A stretch of 64,000 nt of DNA from NCBI GenBank assembly GCA_022072445.1, contig JAJVHV010000020.1, forward strand, positions 1 to 64,000, given 5' to 3'. A program made the position numbers and the translations under genes. The notes below the pieces were generated by a model. It did not search any database. It saw nothing but the letters and a program-made list of their open reading frames with translations, and was not told where the DNA came from. Source of the DNA: Phycisphaerae bacterium. GTDB taxonomy: Bacteria > Planctomycetota > Phycisphaerae > UBA1845 > Fen-1342. Shown here one piece after another: positions 1 to 8,419 of this stretch (positions are counted from its first letter, which is position 1; each line of letters starts with the position of its first letter).

Positions 1-830
1 AAACGTCGACCCATCCGGATCGGGCGCCCGACGAGCGCTGACCGGATTAGGTGCCCGTTGAGCGTCGACCCATCCGAACCCCTCACGCGAGTGAGGGGTC
101 GGAGGCGCGGCAGGCGTATTGCGTCAGGAACGTTGCCAGGGCGCAGAGCGTCCTCGCCGTACGGCCCCCGACTGGCGTCGGGGGTTCGGATGAAGTGGCC
201 GTCGAGCGTCGGCGCGTCCACCGAACGTCGGCGCGTCCACCGAACGTCGGCGCGTCCACCGAACGTCGCCGCATCCACGGAACGTCGCCGCATCCGAACC
301 CCTCACGCGAGTGAGGGGTCGGAGGCGCGGCAGGCGTATTGCGTCAGAAACGTCGCCAGGGCGCAGAGGTGTCTCGCCGCGACGTTCTCGCCGATGTGGC
401 CCGCCCCCGACTGGCGTCGGGGGTTCGGATCGGGCCGTCCGACAAACGTCGACCCATCCGGATCGGGCGCCCGACGAGCGCTGACCGGATTAGGTGCCCG
501 TTGAGCGTCGACCCATCCGAACCCCTCACGCGAGTGAGGGGTCGGAGGCGCGGCAGGCGTATTGCGTCAGGAACGTTGCCAGGGCGAAGAGCGTCCTCGC
601 CGTACGGCCCCCGACTGGCGTCGGGGGTTCGGATCGGGCCGTCCGACAAATGTCGACGCATCCGGATAGGGCTGCCCGACGAGCGTCGACCCATCCGAAC
701 CCCTCACGCGAGTGAGGGGTCGGAGGCGCGGCAGGCGTATTGCGTCAGAAACGTCGCCAGGGCGCAGAGGTGTCTCGCCGCGACGTTCTCGCTCGAATGC
801 GACATCGTAGGCCCGCGTCGGCAGCGCGAG
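1..830. repeat. Interleaved repeat field with REP-like palindromes
   Basis: No convincing gene lies here. Positions 1-190 recur almost unchanged at 444-633 (offset 443), and about 296-391 recurs at 697-792 (offset 401), so two modules alternate. Each module carries palindrome A, CCCCTCAC-GCGA-GTGAGGGG, at 79-98, 299-318, 522-541 and 700-719. Palindrome B, CCCCCGAC-TGGC-GTCGGGGG, lies at 165-184, 404-423 and 608-627. Flanking text such as GGCAGGCGTATTGCGTCAG is shared by all modules. The open frames through this field are repeat translations with no family resemblance. It may extend left of the window. Confidence 0.9.
204..298. repeat. Five tandem copies of a 19-bp unit
   Basis: The unit GAACGTCGGCGCGTCCACC is repeated five times without gaps. 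The first copy begins GAGC and the last two carry G-to-C and G-to-A changes (GCCGCATCC). The array lies inside the larger repeat field and ends directly at palindrome A of the next module. Confidence 0.85.
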
Positions 831-1042
831 GCCGAATGGATACGTGGAACGGCTTCTTCCCCCTCCGAGCGCACCGGGGGAAGAATTGAGATTCACGGCG
901 CGCGCCGTGACAGGGAGCGCTTTGTCATGGATACCCAACTACGTGTTCTATGTGGTTCGAGGCGCAATCGGTCGGGTCGATGACCCGGCAGGTCGCCAAA
1001 CGGCGGCGACCTGCCCTACTGAACTGAACCCTGAACCCCGTA
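831..1042. other. Gene-free stretch, start of dockerin-gene 3' flank
   Basis: Unique non-coding sequence follows the repeat field. It then holds a perfect hairpin at 987-1015 and a short run of AACCCTG-like heptamers at 1022-1040, immediately beyond the stop codon of the minus-strand dockerin-type gene. I see no gene in it. Confidence 0.6.
987..1015. terminator. GGCAGGTCGCC hairpin, possible terminator
   Basis: The arms GGCAGGTCGCC and GGCGACCTGCC form an 11-bp perfect stem with a short loop, 28 nt past the stop of the minus-strand gene ending at 1043. No T-tract follows, so Rho-independent termination is uncertain. The same arm sequence recurs at 2609-2634 and 17735-17797, so it is equally a dispersed palindromic element. 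Confidence 0.5.
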
Positions 1043-2431
1043 TCAGCAACCGCCCGAGGTCAGCGCCACAACAAACGGGTCGATGTCGAAGCCGTTGACC
1101 GATCCGTCGCCGTTCATGTCGCCCGAGCACGGATAAAGCGGCAAGCTGCCTCCGGTGAGCAGCCCGACGAACGGATCGATGTCGAAACCGTTGACCGACC
1201 CGTCGCCATTAACGTCGCACGGCACGCAGCGCACAACGTCGAGCGCGTCGACGTCGTCGGCGACGGGCGAACCGGTTCGCGCCGTGAGCAGACCGAGCGC
1301 TTCGGCCGGAATCCAGATGCCGGGCGGAGCGCCGGGCGCGGGCGGCGGCATGAGAATGTCGCCCGGTTCGATCGGGGCGCCGAAGAAGAAGTCCGGGAAG
1401 CCGATGATCGCCGAGCCGCGCCGCACGGAGAAGAACACCATGTCGGTGAAGCCGCCGGCCCAACTGTACGGACCCAGCGGCGGGGTGTAGACGCCGTCGC
1501 CATTGTCCCAATAGATCAACCCGTCGAGGTCGTCGGTGTCGGGGCCGAAGATATCCAGCCCAAGCAGGAACGCCGGCGCCCACACGACGGGCGGTGCGCC
1601 CGGGCCGAAGCAGATCAGCATGTCGCCGCCGACGAATCCGCCGTTGGCGGCCGCCGAGCCGGTCCCCGGGAATGCCTCGAGGAAATCAAACACAATCGCG
1701 GAGTCGAGCGAGTAGAAGACCGGACCCGGATACGGAAAGATCATCGGTGTGGTATCCATGTCCAGAGCGTCGAGGTTCGAGCCCATGTCGGGAAGACCCG
1801 GGAAGGGTGGGTTCGGCTCCATCAGTCCGACGCCCGGCGTTCCGGGTGGCAGCAGGCCGTCTCCATCAACGACTTCGGTGTTGCCGAAGACTGGCGGCGG
1901 CGGAATCGGGCCGGGCGGCAGACCAACCGTGCGGAACACGTCGGCTGACGCTTCCATCGCCCCGCCCGCTCCTTCGGTCCACACGGCGGGCGGAGCAGGC
2001 GAACCGAAAATCCCGGTGGCCCATTCGTCCACCGAGAAGAACCACATGATCTGGTTCGGCGGATAGACGGGCGTTTCCGGGAAGTCCGTGCCGTACGAGA
2101 GAGCATCCAGCTCGACGAAGCCCGGCACTCCGGGCGGCAGACCCACCGCGCCGCCCCAAAGCGGCAGGGCCAGGCCGGGTGCGGGCGGGCCGAAACCGGC
2201 GCTGATGAAAATCGTTGGATTCGGCAGCGGACCGATCGCGGGAACGCCAAACGGCGGCATCAGAATGTCGCCTTCCGTGATCGGAAATCCGAAGCCTGTA
2301 TCGGGGAACCCCTTTGGCGGACCCTGAAAATCGATTGAGAATGTCGGCTGCGCGAGTGCAACCGAACACGCTCCCACGGCGATGAGCACAGCGACCCATC
2401 TCGTGGAGCGGCAAGCCCTGACATGACGCAT
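1043..2431 (-). CDS. Secreted protein with C-terminal dockerin-type repeats
   Basis: The 462-residue product starts at the ATG at 2431, preceded by a strong GGAGG; the frame is open further upstream but that part has no start support. A signal peptide (WVAVLIAVGACSVALA|QP) opens the protein. The middle is a proline/glycine-rich beta-like region with recurring GDILMPP phrases and no family I recognise. The last ~60 residues hold two near-identical motifs, CDVNGDGSVNGFDIDPFV and its DMNGDG copy, which are calcium-loop dockerin type I-like repeats common at the ends of planctomycete exported proteins. Export is likely; the partner or anchoring role of the dockerin-like end is inferred. It stands alone with its own promoter. 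Confidence 0.85.
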   Translation of the reverse strand: MRHVRACRSTRWVAVLIAVGACSVALAQPTFSIDFQGPPKGFPDTGFGFPITEGDILMPPFGVPAIGPLPNPTIFISAGFGPPAPGLALPLWGGAVGLPPGVPGFVELDALSYGTDFPETPVYPPNQIMWFFSVDEWATGIFGSPAPPAVWTEGAGGAMEASADVFRTVGLPPGPIPPPPVFGNTEVVDGDGLLPPGTPGVGLMEPNPPFPGLPDMGSNLDALDMDTTPMIFPYPGPVFYSLDSAIVFDFLEAFPGTGSAAANGGFVGGDMLICFGPGAPPVVWAPAFLLGLDIFGPDTDDLDGLIYWDNGDGVYTPPLGPYSWAGGFTDMVFFSVRRGSAIIGFPDFFFGAPIEPGDILMPPPAPGAPPGIWIPAEALGLLTARTGSPVADDVDALDVVRCVPCDVNGDGSVNGFDIDPFVGLLTGGSLPLYPCSGDMNGDGSVNGFDIDPFVVALTSGGC

Positions 2432-2516
2432 CGCCTTTCCTCCAGTTACCGAGACGTGACAACTGCGCAACGCACTCCAGCGCGGTGCGCGGGTCCCCCT
2501 TGCGACCCATAAGAAT

Positions 2517-2546
2517 AGTCTAACCCAGGTTTTGACCGAGTGCCAA
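2517..2546 (-). promoter_or_regulatory. Candidate promoter of the dockerin-type gene
   Basis: On the minus strand, TTGGCA (2541-2546) and TAGACT (2517-2522) are separated by 18 bp, about 85 nt upstream of the ATG at 2431. The AT-rich context contrasts with the GC-rich surroundings. Confidence 0.5.
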
Positions 2547-2608
2547 TTATCCGGCGATTCCCATGGCGGAACGTTGCCTGTGATGCCCGGCAGGTCGTTC
2601 GACAGCGC

Positions 2609-2634
2609 GGCAGGTCGCCCAAGCGCGACCTGCC
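2609..2634. repeat. GGCAGGTCGC palindrome, second copy
   Basis: Arms GGCAGGTCGC and GCGACCTGCC form a perfect 10-bp stem with a 6-nt loop, between the divergent dockerin-type gene and the phosphatase gene. Partial arms (GGCAGGTCG at 2589, CCAGGTCGG near 2650) lie on both sides. The rest of the 2432-2734 gap contains only promoter-like sequence. Confidence 0.75.
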
Positions 2635-2734
2635 CGACACCGACCGGGCCAGGTCGGCGGGCCGCGACGCGTTGCGGCAGCGAGACTACAATCGTGCCCG
2701 AACCGAGGTCCCAACGGGCCGACCGAGCGAGTCC

Positions 2735-3247
2735 ATGAACGTTCCGCGTATCATCCGACGCCTGTTCCGCAAGCCATACGACGGTCTGCGGCATTTCGGC
2801 GTGGTGGACGAGGGCCGTCTGTATCGTTGCGGGCAGCCGACGCCGGATGAGCTGGAGCGTCTGATTCGCGAGTACGGGCTGAGGACGGTGGTCAGTCTGC
2901 GTGGGAGCCGCGACGCGAGCGATCCGGACGAGTGGGAGCGTGGCGAGCGTGAGGTGTGCGCGCGGCATGGAGCGACGTTCGTGACGCTGCCCTGCAATCA
3001 CCGCAATCCGCCGACCGAGGCGCAGGTCGAGCGATTCCTGGAGCTGGCGCGAACGTCGGAGCGGCAACCGGTACTGGTCCACTGCCGGCTGGGTCAGCAG
3101 CGGACGCTGCTGTTCTGCGCGCTGTATCGCGTGCACATTCAGGGGGCGCCCGTGGAAGAGGCGCTGCGCGAGATGGACGCGCTGGGCTTCAACATCCGTC
3201 ATCGGCGGCACCAGCAGCTTCTGGCGGCGTTTCACGCGCACACTTGA
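2735..3247 (+). CDS. Dual-specificity/tyrosine phosphatase, cytosolic
   Basis: The 170-residue protein starts at the ATG at 2735 (MNVPRIIRRLFRKPYDG). The P-loop signature HCRLGQQR gives the catalytic CX5R with Cys117, and an upstream GLRTVVSLRG strand is typical of DSP/PTP-like folds. It has no signal peptide. The substrate is unknown; small DSPs of this kind in planctomycetes are uncharacterised. A general-acid Asp probably lies in the preceding loop but I cannot pin it. A TACAAT box at 2687-2692 might be its -10, but a good -35 is missing. The neighbours do not suggest a pathway. Confidence 0.8.
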   Translation: MNVPRIIRRLFRKPYDGLRHFGVVDEGRLYRCGQPTPDELERLIREYGLRTVVSLRGSRDASDPDEWERGEREVCARHGATFVTLPCNHRNPPTEAQVERFLELARTSERQPVLVHCRLGQQRTLLFCALYRVHIQGAPVEEALREMDALGFNIRHRRHQQLLAAFHAHT

Positions 3248-3685
3248 GAAGCAAGGCAGAATGAAGAGTGAAGAATGCAGAAACGGCCGGCGCGCGCGCG
3301 GACATCGAGGGCGCGGGGCCACAGAGGGCCGACGCTACGGCTGTAATTTGCGAATCGCGAGTTGAACCGCGACGCCGCCTTGTTCGCCACGCCGCCCAAT
3401 TCGTAGTTCGCTGTTCGACATTCGCTATTGAACCGCGTGGCCACCGAGCGCGCGTGGCCACGGAGGGACTACGCTACCAATCAACCCTGAACCCTGAACC
3501 CTGAACCCTGAACTCTGAACTCCCGAGTCGCGGACGCGCAGGGGTTGCGCCCGCGCGGTTGGTGCCCGGATTCTGGCGACCGACGTTGCCGGGTTGATCA
3601 ACGGGATCGTGCGGCGCTCCCGATAGAAGTCGGCGTGCGACCGCGCGGCGGCCGCGGATCCGAGTCCCCGAAACGCGGGCGCAAG
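3248..3685. other. Gene-free stretch with degenerate repeats
   Basis: No credible gene. It contains two ~25-bp near-copies (GGCCACAGAGGGC... at about 3316 and GGCCACGGAGGGAC... at about 3456), two TTGAACCGCG copies and a heptamer array at 3483-3522. It appears to be a graveyard of repeat fragments ahead of the sugar-nucleotide genes. Confidence 0.6.
3483..3522. repeat. AACCCTG heptamer tandem array
   Basis: Four exact AACCCTG units are followed by AACTCTG and a partial AACTC. The same heptamer appears at 1027-1040 next to the GGCAGGTCGCC hairpin, so it is dispersed in this genome. Confidence 0.8.
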
Positions 3686-4555
3686 ATGAAAGTCGTCATT
3701 CTGGCCGGGGGGCGCGGCACACGACTCTCGCCGCTGACCGAAGACCGACCCAAACCGATGGTGGAAGTCGGGGGGCAGCCGATTCTCTGGCACATCATGC
3801 AGCATTTCGCGCGGTTCGGGCTGCGCGAGTTTCTCATTCCGCTGGGATATCGAGGTCACGTCATCAAGGAGTTCTTTCTAAACTACCGCGTGATGCGCGA
3901 CGACGTAACGCTCTCGCTGGCGACCGGCGCCGCGCACTTCGCCGCGCCCGGCTCCGACGACTGGACGGTGCACCTGCTTGACACGGGCGTGAACACGCAA
4001 ACCGGCGGGCGCGTCAAGCGGCTCGAACGGCACCTGCGCGAGGGGACGTTCGTCATGACCTACGGCGACGGGATCGCCGACGTCGACATCCGCGAACTGC
4101 TGGCGTTTCACCGCCGCTGCGGCCGGCTGGCGACGGTGACGGCCGTGCGGCCGCCGGCGCGTTTCGGCCATCTCGAGCTGGATGGCGAGATGGTGCGCGC
4201 GTTCACCGAGAAACCGCAGGCGGCGGAAGGGTGGATCAACGGGGGCTTTTTCGTGCTTGAGCCGCCGGCGCTCGATTACATCGCGGGCGACCACATGCCG
4301 TGGGAGAACGAGCCGCTTCAGACGCTGGCGCGCGACGGGCAGTTGAGCGTCTACCGCCATCACGGTTTCTGGCAATGCGTCGACACGCCGCGCGATCTGA
4401 TCCTGCTGGAGAATCTGTGGCGCAGCGGTGAGGCGCCCTGGCGGGCGGCGGCGACGCGATTTCAGCCGGCCTCACAGGTTCTCGGGGCCGCCCCGCCGCC
4501 GTTGCCACCGGCTCCGACGGTTCCCGCCGCCCGTCTCCGGCAATCGCAGCGCTGA
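3686..4555 (+). CDS. rfbF: Glucose-1-phosphate cytidylyltransferase
   Basis: The 289-residue product transfers CMP from CTP to glucose-1-phosphate to make CDP-glucose, the entry to CDP-dideoxy/deoxyhexose synthesis. The start is the ATG at [20 protein letters not shown], which places the nucleotidyltransferase G-G-x-G-x-R-L loop at the N terminus as usual; the longer frame upstream is not supported. [27 protein letters not shown] and the GGFFVLEP segment fit the RfbF family rather than glucose-1-phosphate thymidylyltransferase. The dehydratase gene begins 3 nt after its stop codon, so the two are almost certainly co-transcribed and act in sequence. An alanine/proline-rich tail of about 30 residues is extra. 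Confidence 0.9.
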   Translation: MKVVILAGGRGTRLSPLTEDRPKPMVEVGGQPILWHIMQHFARFGLREFLIPLGYRGHVIKEFFLNYRVMRDDVTLSLATGAAHFAAPGSDDWTVHLLDTGVNTQTGGRVKRLERHLREGTFVMTYGDGIADVDIRELLAFHRRCGRLATVTAVRPPARFGHLELDGEMVRAFTEKPQAAEGWINGGFFVLEPPALDYIAGDHMPWENEPLQTLARDGQLSVYRHHGFWQCVDTPRDLILLENLWRSGEAPWRAAATRFQPASQVLGAAPPPLPPAPTVPAARLRQSQR

Positions 4556-4557
4556 GC

Positions 4558-5649
4558 ATGACTCCGTTCTGGCTGGATCGACCGACGTTTGTCACCGGTG
4601 GCAGCGGCCTGGTGGGCGGCTGGCTGGTCGAGCGGCTCGCGCGGGCGGGCGCGGACGTCGTCTGCCTGCTGCGCGACTGGACGCCGCAGAGCATGCTGCT
4701 GAGCGGCGAGGCGCGGCGGCGCGTGAAGCTGGTGGCCGGCGACGTGTGCGACGCGGCGCTGCTGGAGCGCGTGCTGGGGGAGTATGAGATCGACACGGTG
4801 ATTCACCTGGCGGCGCAGACCATCGTGCCGATCGCCAACCGCAATCCGGTCTCGACGTTCCAGACGAACATCGCCGGCACCTGGACACTGCTCGAAGCCG
4901 CGCGGCGCAGCCCGCGCGTCCGGCAGATCGTGGTCGCCTCGTCGGACAAGGCGTACGGCGATCAAGCGACCCTGCCCTACAGCGAGAGCACGCCGCTCGC
5001 CGGGCGTTACCCGTACGACGTGAGCAAGTCGTGCGCCGACCTGCTGGCGCAGTCGTACGCGGCGACGTATGGGCTGCCGGTCGTGGTGACGCGCTGCGGA
5101 AACTTTTTTGGCGGCGGCGATCTGAACTGGAATCGATTGGTGCCCGGGACGATCCGCTCGGTGCTGCGCGGCCAGCGGCCGGTGATCCGTTCGGACGGCC
5201 AGTCGATCCGCGATTACTTCTACGTCGAAGACGGCGCCGCGGCGTACATGCTGCTCGCCGAGCGACTGGCGGATGACGGCAAGCTGGCGGGCGAGGCGTT
5301 CAATTTCTCCAGCGAGAACCCGCTTCGCGCCGCGGAAGTCGTCGATCACGTTCTCCGGGCGATGGACAACGGGCTGAGGCCGGAAATCCTCGGCCAGGCG
5401 AGCAACGAGATCGGCGCGCAGTTCCTGAGCGCGGAGAAGGCGCGGCGTGTGCTCGGCTGGCGGCCGATGTTCAGCTTCGATGCGGCGCTGCAACGGACGA
5501 TCGCGTGGTATCGACGGCACATCGCCGATGCTCCGGCCGGCGAGCCGGCCAGCGCGCAGGCCGGCCGTTTCCTCCCGCAGTCCGGTCAGCCGGCGGGCGA
5601 GGCGGCCCCTTGTGCGATCGGGGCGGAAGACGACAATCGGGGGTTCTGA
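4558..5649 (+). CDS. rfbG: CDP-glucose 4,6-dehydratase
   Basis: This 363-residue SDR-family enzyme would convert CDP-glucose to CDP-4-keto-6-deoxyglucose with bound NAD. Visible motifs are the Rossmann [11 protein letters not shown] loop near residue 13, [10 protein letters not shown], the catalytic [12 protein letters not shown] (Y-x-x-x-K) and [19 protein letters not shown]. The SSDKAYG and GGDLNW phrases favour CDP-glucose dehydratase over GDP- or dTDP-types. It starts 2 nt after the rfbF stop. The last ~35 residues (after the IAWYRRH helix) are a low-complexity extension. No downstream deoxysugar genes follow, so the final sugar is unknown; O-antigen or another cell-surface glycan is the usual destination. 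Confidence 0.9.
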   Translation: MTPFWLDRPTFVTGGSGLVGGWLVERLARAGADVVCLLRDWTPQSMLLSGEARRRVKLVAGDVCDAALLERVLGEYEIDTVIHLAAQTIVPIANRNPVSTFQTNIAGTWTLLEAARRSPRVRQIVVASSDKAYGDQATLPYSESTPLAGRYPYDVSKSCADLLAQSYAATYGLPVVVTRCGNFFGGGDLNWNRLVPGTIRSVLRGQRPVIRSDGQSIRDYFYVEDGAAAYMLLAERLADDGKLAGEAFNFSSENPLRAAEVVDHVLRAMDNGLRPEILGQASNEIGAQFLSAEKARRVLGWRPMFSFDAALQRTIAWYRRHIADAPAGEPASAQAGRFLPQSGQPAGEAAPCAIGAEDDNRGF

Positions 5650-5682
5650 CCGTGGTCGGCGGACGACGGCTGGGACCTGTTG

Positions 5683-6141
5683 ATGCCGCGAACAGCGCTG
5701 CGATTGCGTTTTCATTGCCCACACTGCCCCGCGCACATCGACTGGAACGCACCCGCGCCGGCGACGCGAACCGTCGACTGCCCGACCTGCCGCAAGACGA
5801 TCGCACTTGCCGGCGAGCCGCCGGCGACGGGCGACGGGCCGCTGGACGGCTGCCCGGTCTGCGGCGGTTCCGAACTGTACGTCCGGAAAGACTTTCCGCA
5901 GGGCGTCGGCTTGGGGGTGGTTGCGCTGGCGGCGGTGCTGTCGTTCTGGTTTCTCGAGTCGCACTGTTTTCTGGCGTGGGGCTTCCTGTTGGCGGCGGTC
6001 GCGGTCGACCTGCTGCTCTATCGCCTCGTGAGTTTCGTGACGGTCTGCTACCGCTGCCGGGCGGAGATTCGCGGTGTGGCCCGGAACACGGCCCACGCGG
6101 CATTCGATCTGGCGACAGCAGAGAAGTACGGCGTCGGCTAG
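5683..6141 (+). CDS. Zinc-ribbon protein with two membrane helices
   Basis: The 152-residue product is not assigned to a named family. The N-terminal ~70 residues carry CPHC, CPTC and CPVCGG pairs, and a fourth CYRC pair follows the membrane part, so it probably binds one or two zinc ions. A hydrophobic hairpin (about residues 75-120: [18 protein letters not shown], then [19 protein letters not shown]) forms two membrane segments. The ATG at 5683 is used; a TTG directly before it is an alternative. It lies 33 nt after rfbG and 44 nt before folE, consistent with a shared transcript. Confidence 0.75.
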   Translation: MPRTALRLRFHCPHCPAHIDWNAPAPATRTVDCPTCRKTIALAGEPPATGDGPLDGCPVCGGSELYVRKDFPQGVGLGVVALAAVLSFWFLESHCFLAWGFLLAAVAVDLLLYRLVSFVTVCYRCRAEIRGVARNTAHAAFDLATAEKYGVG

Positions 6142-6185
6142 AATCTGGGAGTTTTCCGGCCAGGGCCGAGAGTCGGGCGCAGCGC

Positions 6186-6764
6186 ATGGACAGCCAGAAG
6201 TCTCCGATCGACATCAGCCGCATCGAGCGGGCCGTGCACGAGATTCTCGTGGCGATCGGCGAGGATCCGGCGCGCGAGGGGTTGAGGCGGACGCCGGCCC
6301 GCGTGGCGCGGATGTACGCCGAGCTGTTCTCGGGCCTGCACGAAGATCCGATGCGGCTGCTGGAAACGACGTTTGACGAGGACCATCACGAGCTGGTCGT
6401 GCTGCGCGACATTCCGTTCAACAGCATGTGCGAGCATCACCTCATGCCCTTCGAGGGCCGGACGCACATCGCGTACATTCCCGGCGGGCGCATCGTCGGG
6501 TTGTCCAAGCTGGCGCGGATTGTGGACGCCTATTCGCGCCGCCCGCAGGTGCAGGAGCGGCTGACCTCGCAGATCGCCGACCTGCTCTCGGAGCGCGTGC
6601 ACGTCAACGGCTGCGCCGTGGTGATCGAGGCGGTTCACACCTGCATGACCTGCCGCGGCGTACGAAAGCCGGGCAGCATGATGGTGACCTCGGCGGTGCG
6701 CGGCGTGATGCGCGACAACGCCGGCACGCGCAGTGAAGCGCTGGCGCTACTCTATCGCCGCTGA
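6186..6764 (+). CDS. folE: GTP cyclohydrolase I
   Basis: The 192-residue enzyme opens GTP to 7,8-dihydroneopterin triphosphate, the first step of folate (and queuosine-type) synthesis. The FolE signature is complete: [20 protein letters not shown] with Cys and His zinc ligands, [20 protein letters not shown], and [20 protein letters not shown] with the third zinc ligand. Length is normal for the bacterial type IA enzyme. The ATG at 6186 ([14 protein letters not shown]) gives the usual N terminus. A TAGAAT box at 6139-6144 could provide its own -10, though it may also be read from the upstream genes. Confidence 0.95.
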   Translation: MDSQKSPIDISRIERAVHEILVAIGEDPAREGLRRTPARVARMYAELFSGLHEDPMRLLETTFDEDHHELVVLRDIPFNSMCEHHLMPFEGRTHIAYIPGGRIVGLSKLARIVDAYSRRPQVQERLTSQIADLLSERVHVNGCAVVIEAVHTCMTCRGVRKPGSMMVTSAVRGVMRDNAGTRSEALALLYRR

Positions 6765-6796
6765 GGCGGCGGATCGGAACACACGAGGATCAAAAC

Positions 6797-8101
6797 ATGC
6801 ACACGGCTTCCACACTGACCGTTCTCCGACGCACCGGGCTGGCCGCGCTGGCGGCCGGGGCGCTGCTGGGCGTGCTGGCAACGGCCAGCGCGGACGATCC
6901 GCGTCCGCTGCCGAATCCGGCCGAGCCGGTGAGCTACGTCAAGTGGCTCAACGACCACTTCGGCGCCGCGATTCCCAAGCAGGCCAACGCGGCGGACCGC
7001 TACGAGCAGGGCATGCGCGTGCTGTCGGAGAGCGAACAGGCAGCGCACCTGGCGGAACGGCCGCTGAACAAGCTCGACGACGCCGAACTCAGTTCGGTGC
7101 GGGCCTGGGTGAAGAACAACGAGCGCGCCCTGCTGGAGCTGGTGAACGGGGCGGCGATGGAGAAGTGTTACTTCAAACGCAGCTCGAAGTCAGAGGAGCT
7201 GCGCGACAACGTGCTCTTTCCGGCGCGCCGCGCCCTGCATCTGGCGCAGGTCGCCGTGACGCGCGCCAAGTTCAAGCTGGTTGAGGGCGACGTGCGCGGG
7301 GCGACTGTGGACTTCTGCGCGGCGGTGCGATTCGTGGCGCACCTGCGTGAGCAGCCCAGCTTCATGGAATACTTCATCGCCAGCTCGATCGGCAGCGAAG
7401 TGAACGCGGCGCTGCTCCTGCTGCCGACGATGGTGCGCGACCGCGACAACTTCGACTATCAGGCCGTGCTGAAGAACATCGAGGGCATCGACCGGCCCGT
7501 CGCGCAGCCCGAACTGCAGCTCAAGATGGAGACCCTGCTGCTGTGGGACTACATGCAGCGCACGGTCGAGACGGGCGGCGACGAGGCCGCGGCGCGCGAA
7601 ATCGACCGTCTCTACCAGGAGTGGACGAACGTCTTCAAGGCCGACTGGGCCGACGCCCGAAAACAGGCCGACGAACTGGCCCGCAAGCACGCGCAGCGCG
7701 GCGAGAAAGACGACGCCGTGGGCAAGGTGATGGCCTTCGCCAAGCCGCAACTGCTGAAGGTCAGCGAGATGCAGCGCCGAGCCGAGGCCGAGCAGCGCGG
7801 TGTGCGCCTGGTGCTGCTGGTCTTTTCGCATCACGCCAAGAATGGCCAGTGGCCCAAGGAACTCAACGACGCACTCGACGGCCGCCCGGAGCAGCTCACC
7901 ATCGACCCCTTCTCCGCCAAGCCATTCGCCTATCGCGTCGACGGCGACAACTTCACGCTTTACTCGGTTTCACTCAACGGCGCGGACGACGGCGGCAAGC
8001 GCTCCGAAACGGAGCGCGCCTGGAGCGGCGAGGGCGATTTCGTCTTCTGGCCGCCCAAGCCGGTTCCCGCCGAACCGGAAACGCCCCAACCGACACCGTA
8101 G
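6797..8101 (+). CDS. Secreted hypothetical protein
   Basis: The 434-residue protein begins with a clear signal peptide (TGLAALAAGALLGVLATASA|DDP). The mature part is charged and helical, rich in Glu, Lys and Arg, with an ALRFVAHLREQ-like region and a C-terminal segment (WPKELNDALDGRPEQLTIDPFSAKPFAYR) that resembles the ends of planctomycete-specific uncharacterised secreted proteins. I do not recognise an enzyme family or catalytic residues. GAGG lies upstream of the ATG. It starts 32 nt after folE, so it may share that transcript. Confidence 0.75.
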   Translation: MHTASTLTVLRRTGLAALAAGALLGVLATASADDPRPLPNPAEPVSYVKWLNDHFGAAIPKQANAADRYEQGMRVLSESEQAAHLAERPLNKLDDAELSSVRAWVKNNERALLELVNGAAMEKCYFKRSSKSEELRDNVLFPARRALHLAQVAVTRAKFKLVEGDVRGATVDFCAAVRFVAHLREQPSFMEYFIASSIGSEVNAALLLLPTMVRDRDNFDYQAVLKNIEGIDRPVAQPELQLKMETLLLWDYMQRTVETGGDEAAAREIDRLYQEWTNVFKADWADARKQADELARKHAQRGEKDDAVGKVMAFAKPQLLKVSEMQRRAEAEQRGVRLVLLVFSHHAKNGQWPKELNDALDGRPEQLTIDPFSAKPFAYRVDGDNFTLYSVSLNGADDGGKRSETERAWSGEGDFVFWPPKPVPAEPETPQPTP

Positions 8102-8419
8102 GCCTCACACGCGGGCCGCGCTGGCGGCCAGACGGCGATACCGCGCCGGGCACAGGTGCGCGAAATCGCGCAGCGCGCCGCCGGTGGGTCCAGCGGCGTG
8201 ACGCCGTGACGCTCGCCGACGCCCATCTGCGCCGTTGCCCCGTGGCGACGCAACGGACGACGCGCGCTCGAACCCGCAACCGCCGCAAAAGGACCCGCCG
8301 ACGCACTACCCCCTGCGCCCTCCGCTCGGAACACTGGCACGGGGGTTGCATCCATTCCACTGCTGACTGGGACCGGGCCGCCGACACGGCCCAGGCACCC
8401 ATGAATATCGGAGCTTGGA
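8102..8419. other. Gene-free 318-nt stretch
   Basis: No gene, tRNA or strong promoter is visible. A small GGGCCG/CGGCCC hairpin at 8375-8392 lies close to the iorA start. The rest is unremarkable GC-rich spacer. Confidence 0.5.

Noticed and set aside
1-830. CRISPR array
   Set aside because: Repeats are long, of two kinds and contain palindromes; there are no regular unique spacers and no cas genes in the window.
339-983. 214-codon frame through the first repeat field
   Set aside because: It translates repeat modules and palindromes; there is no start signal or family match.
2432-3322. N-terminal extension of the dockerin-type protein
   Set aside because: It would cross a promoter, a palindrome and the divergent phosphatase gene; the GGAGG-ATG at 2431 is far better.
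4462-6096. Long minus-strand open frame opposite rfbF-rfbG-zinc-ribbon gene
   Set aside because: Arg/Ala/His-rich shadow of well-matched plus-strand genes, with no family motif.
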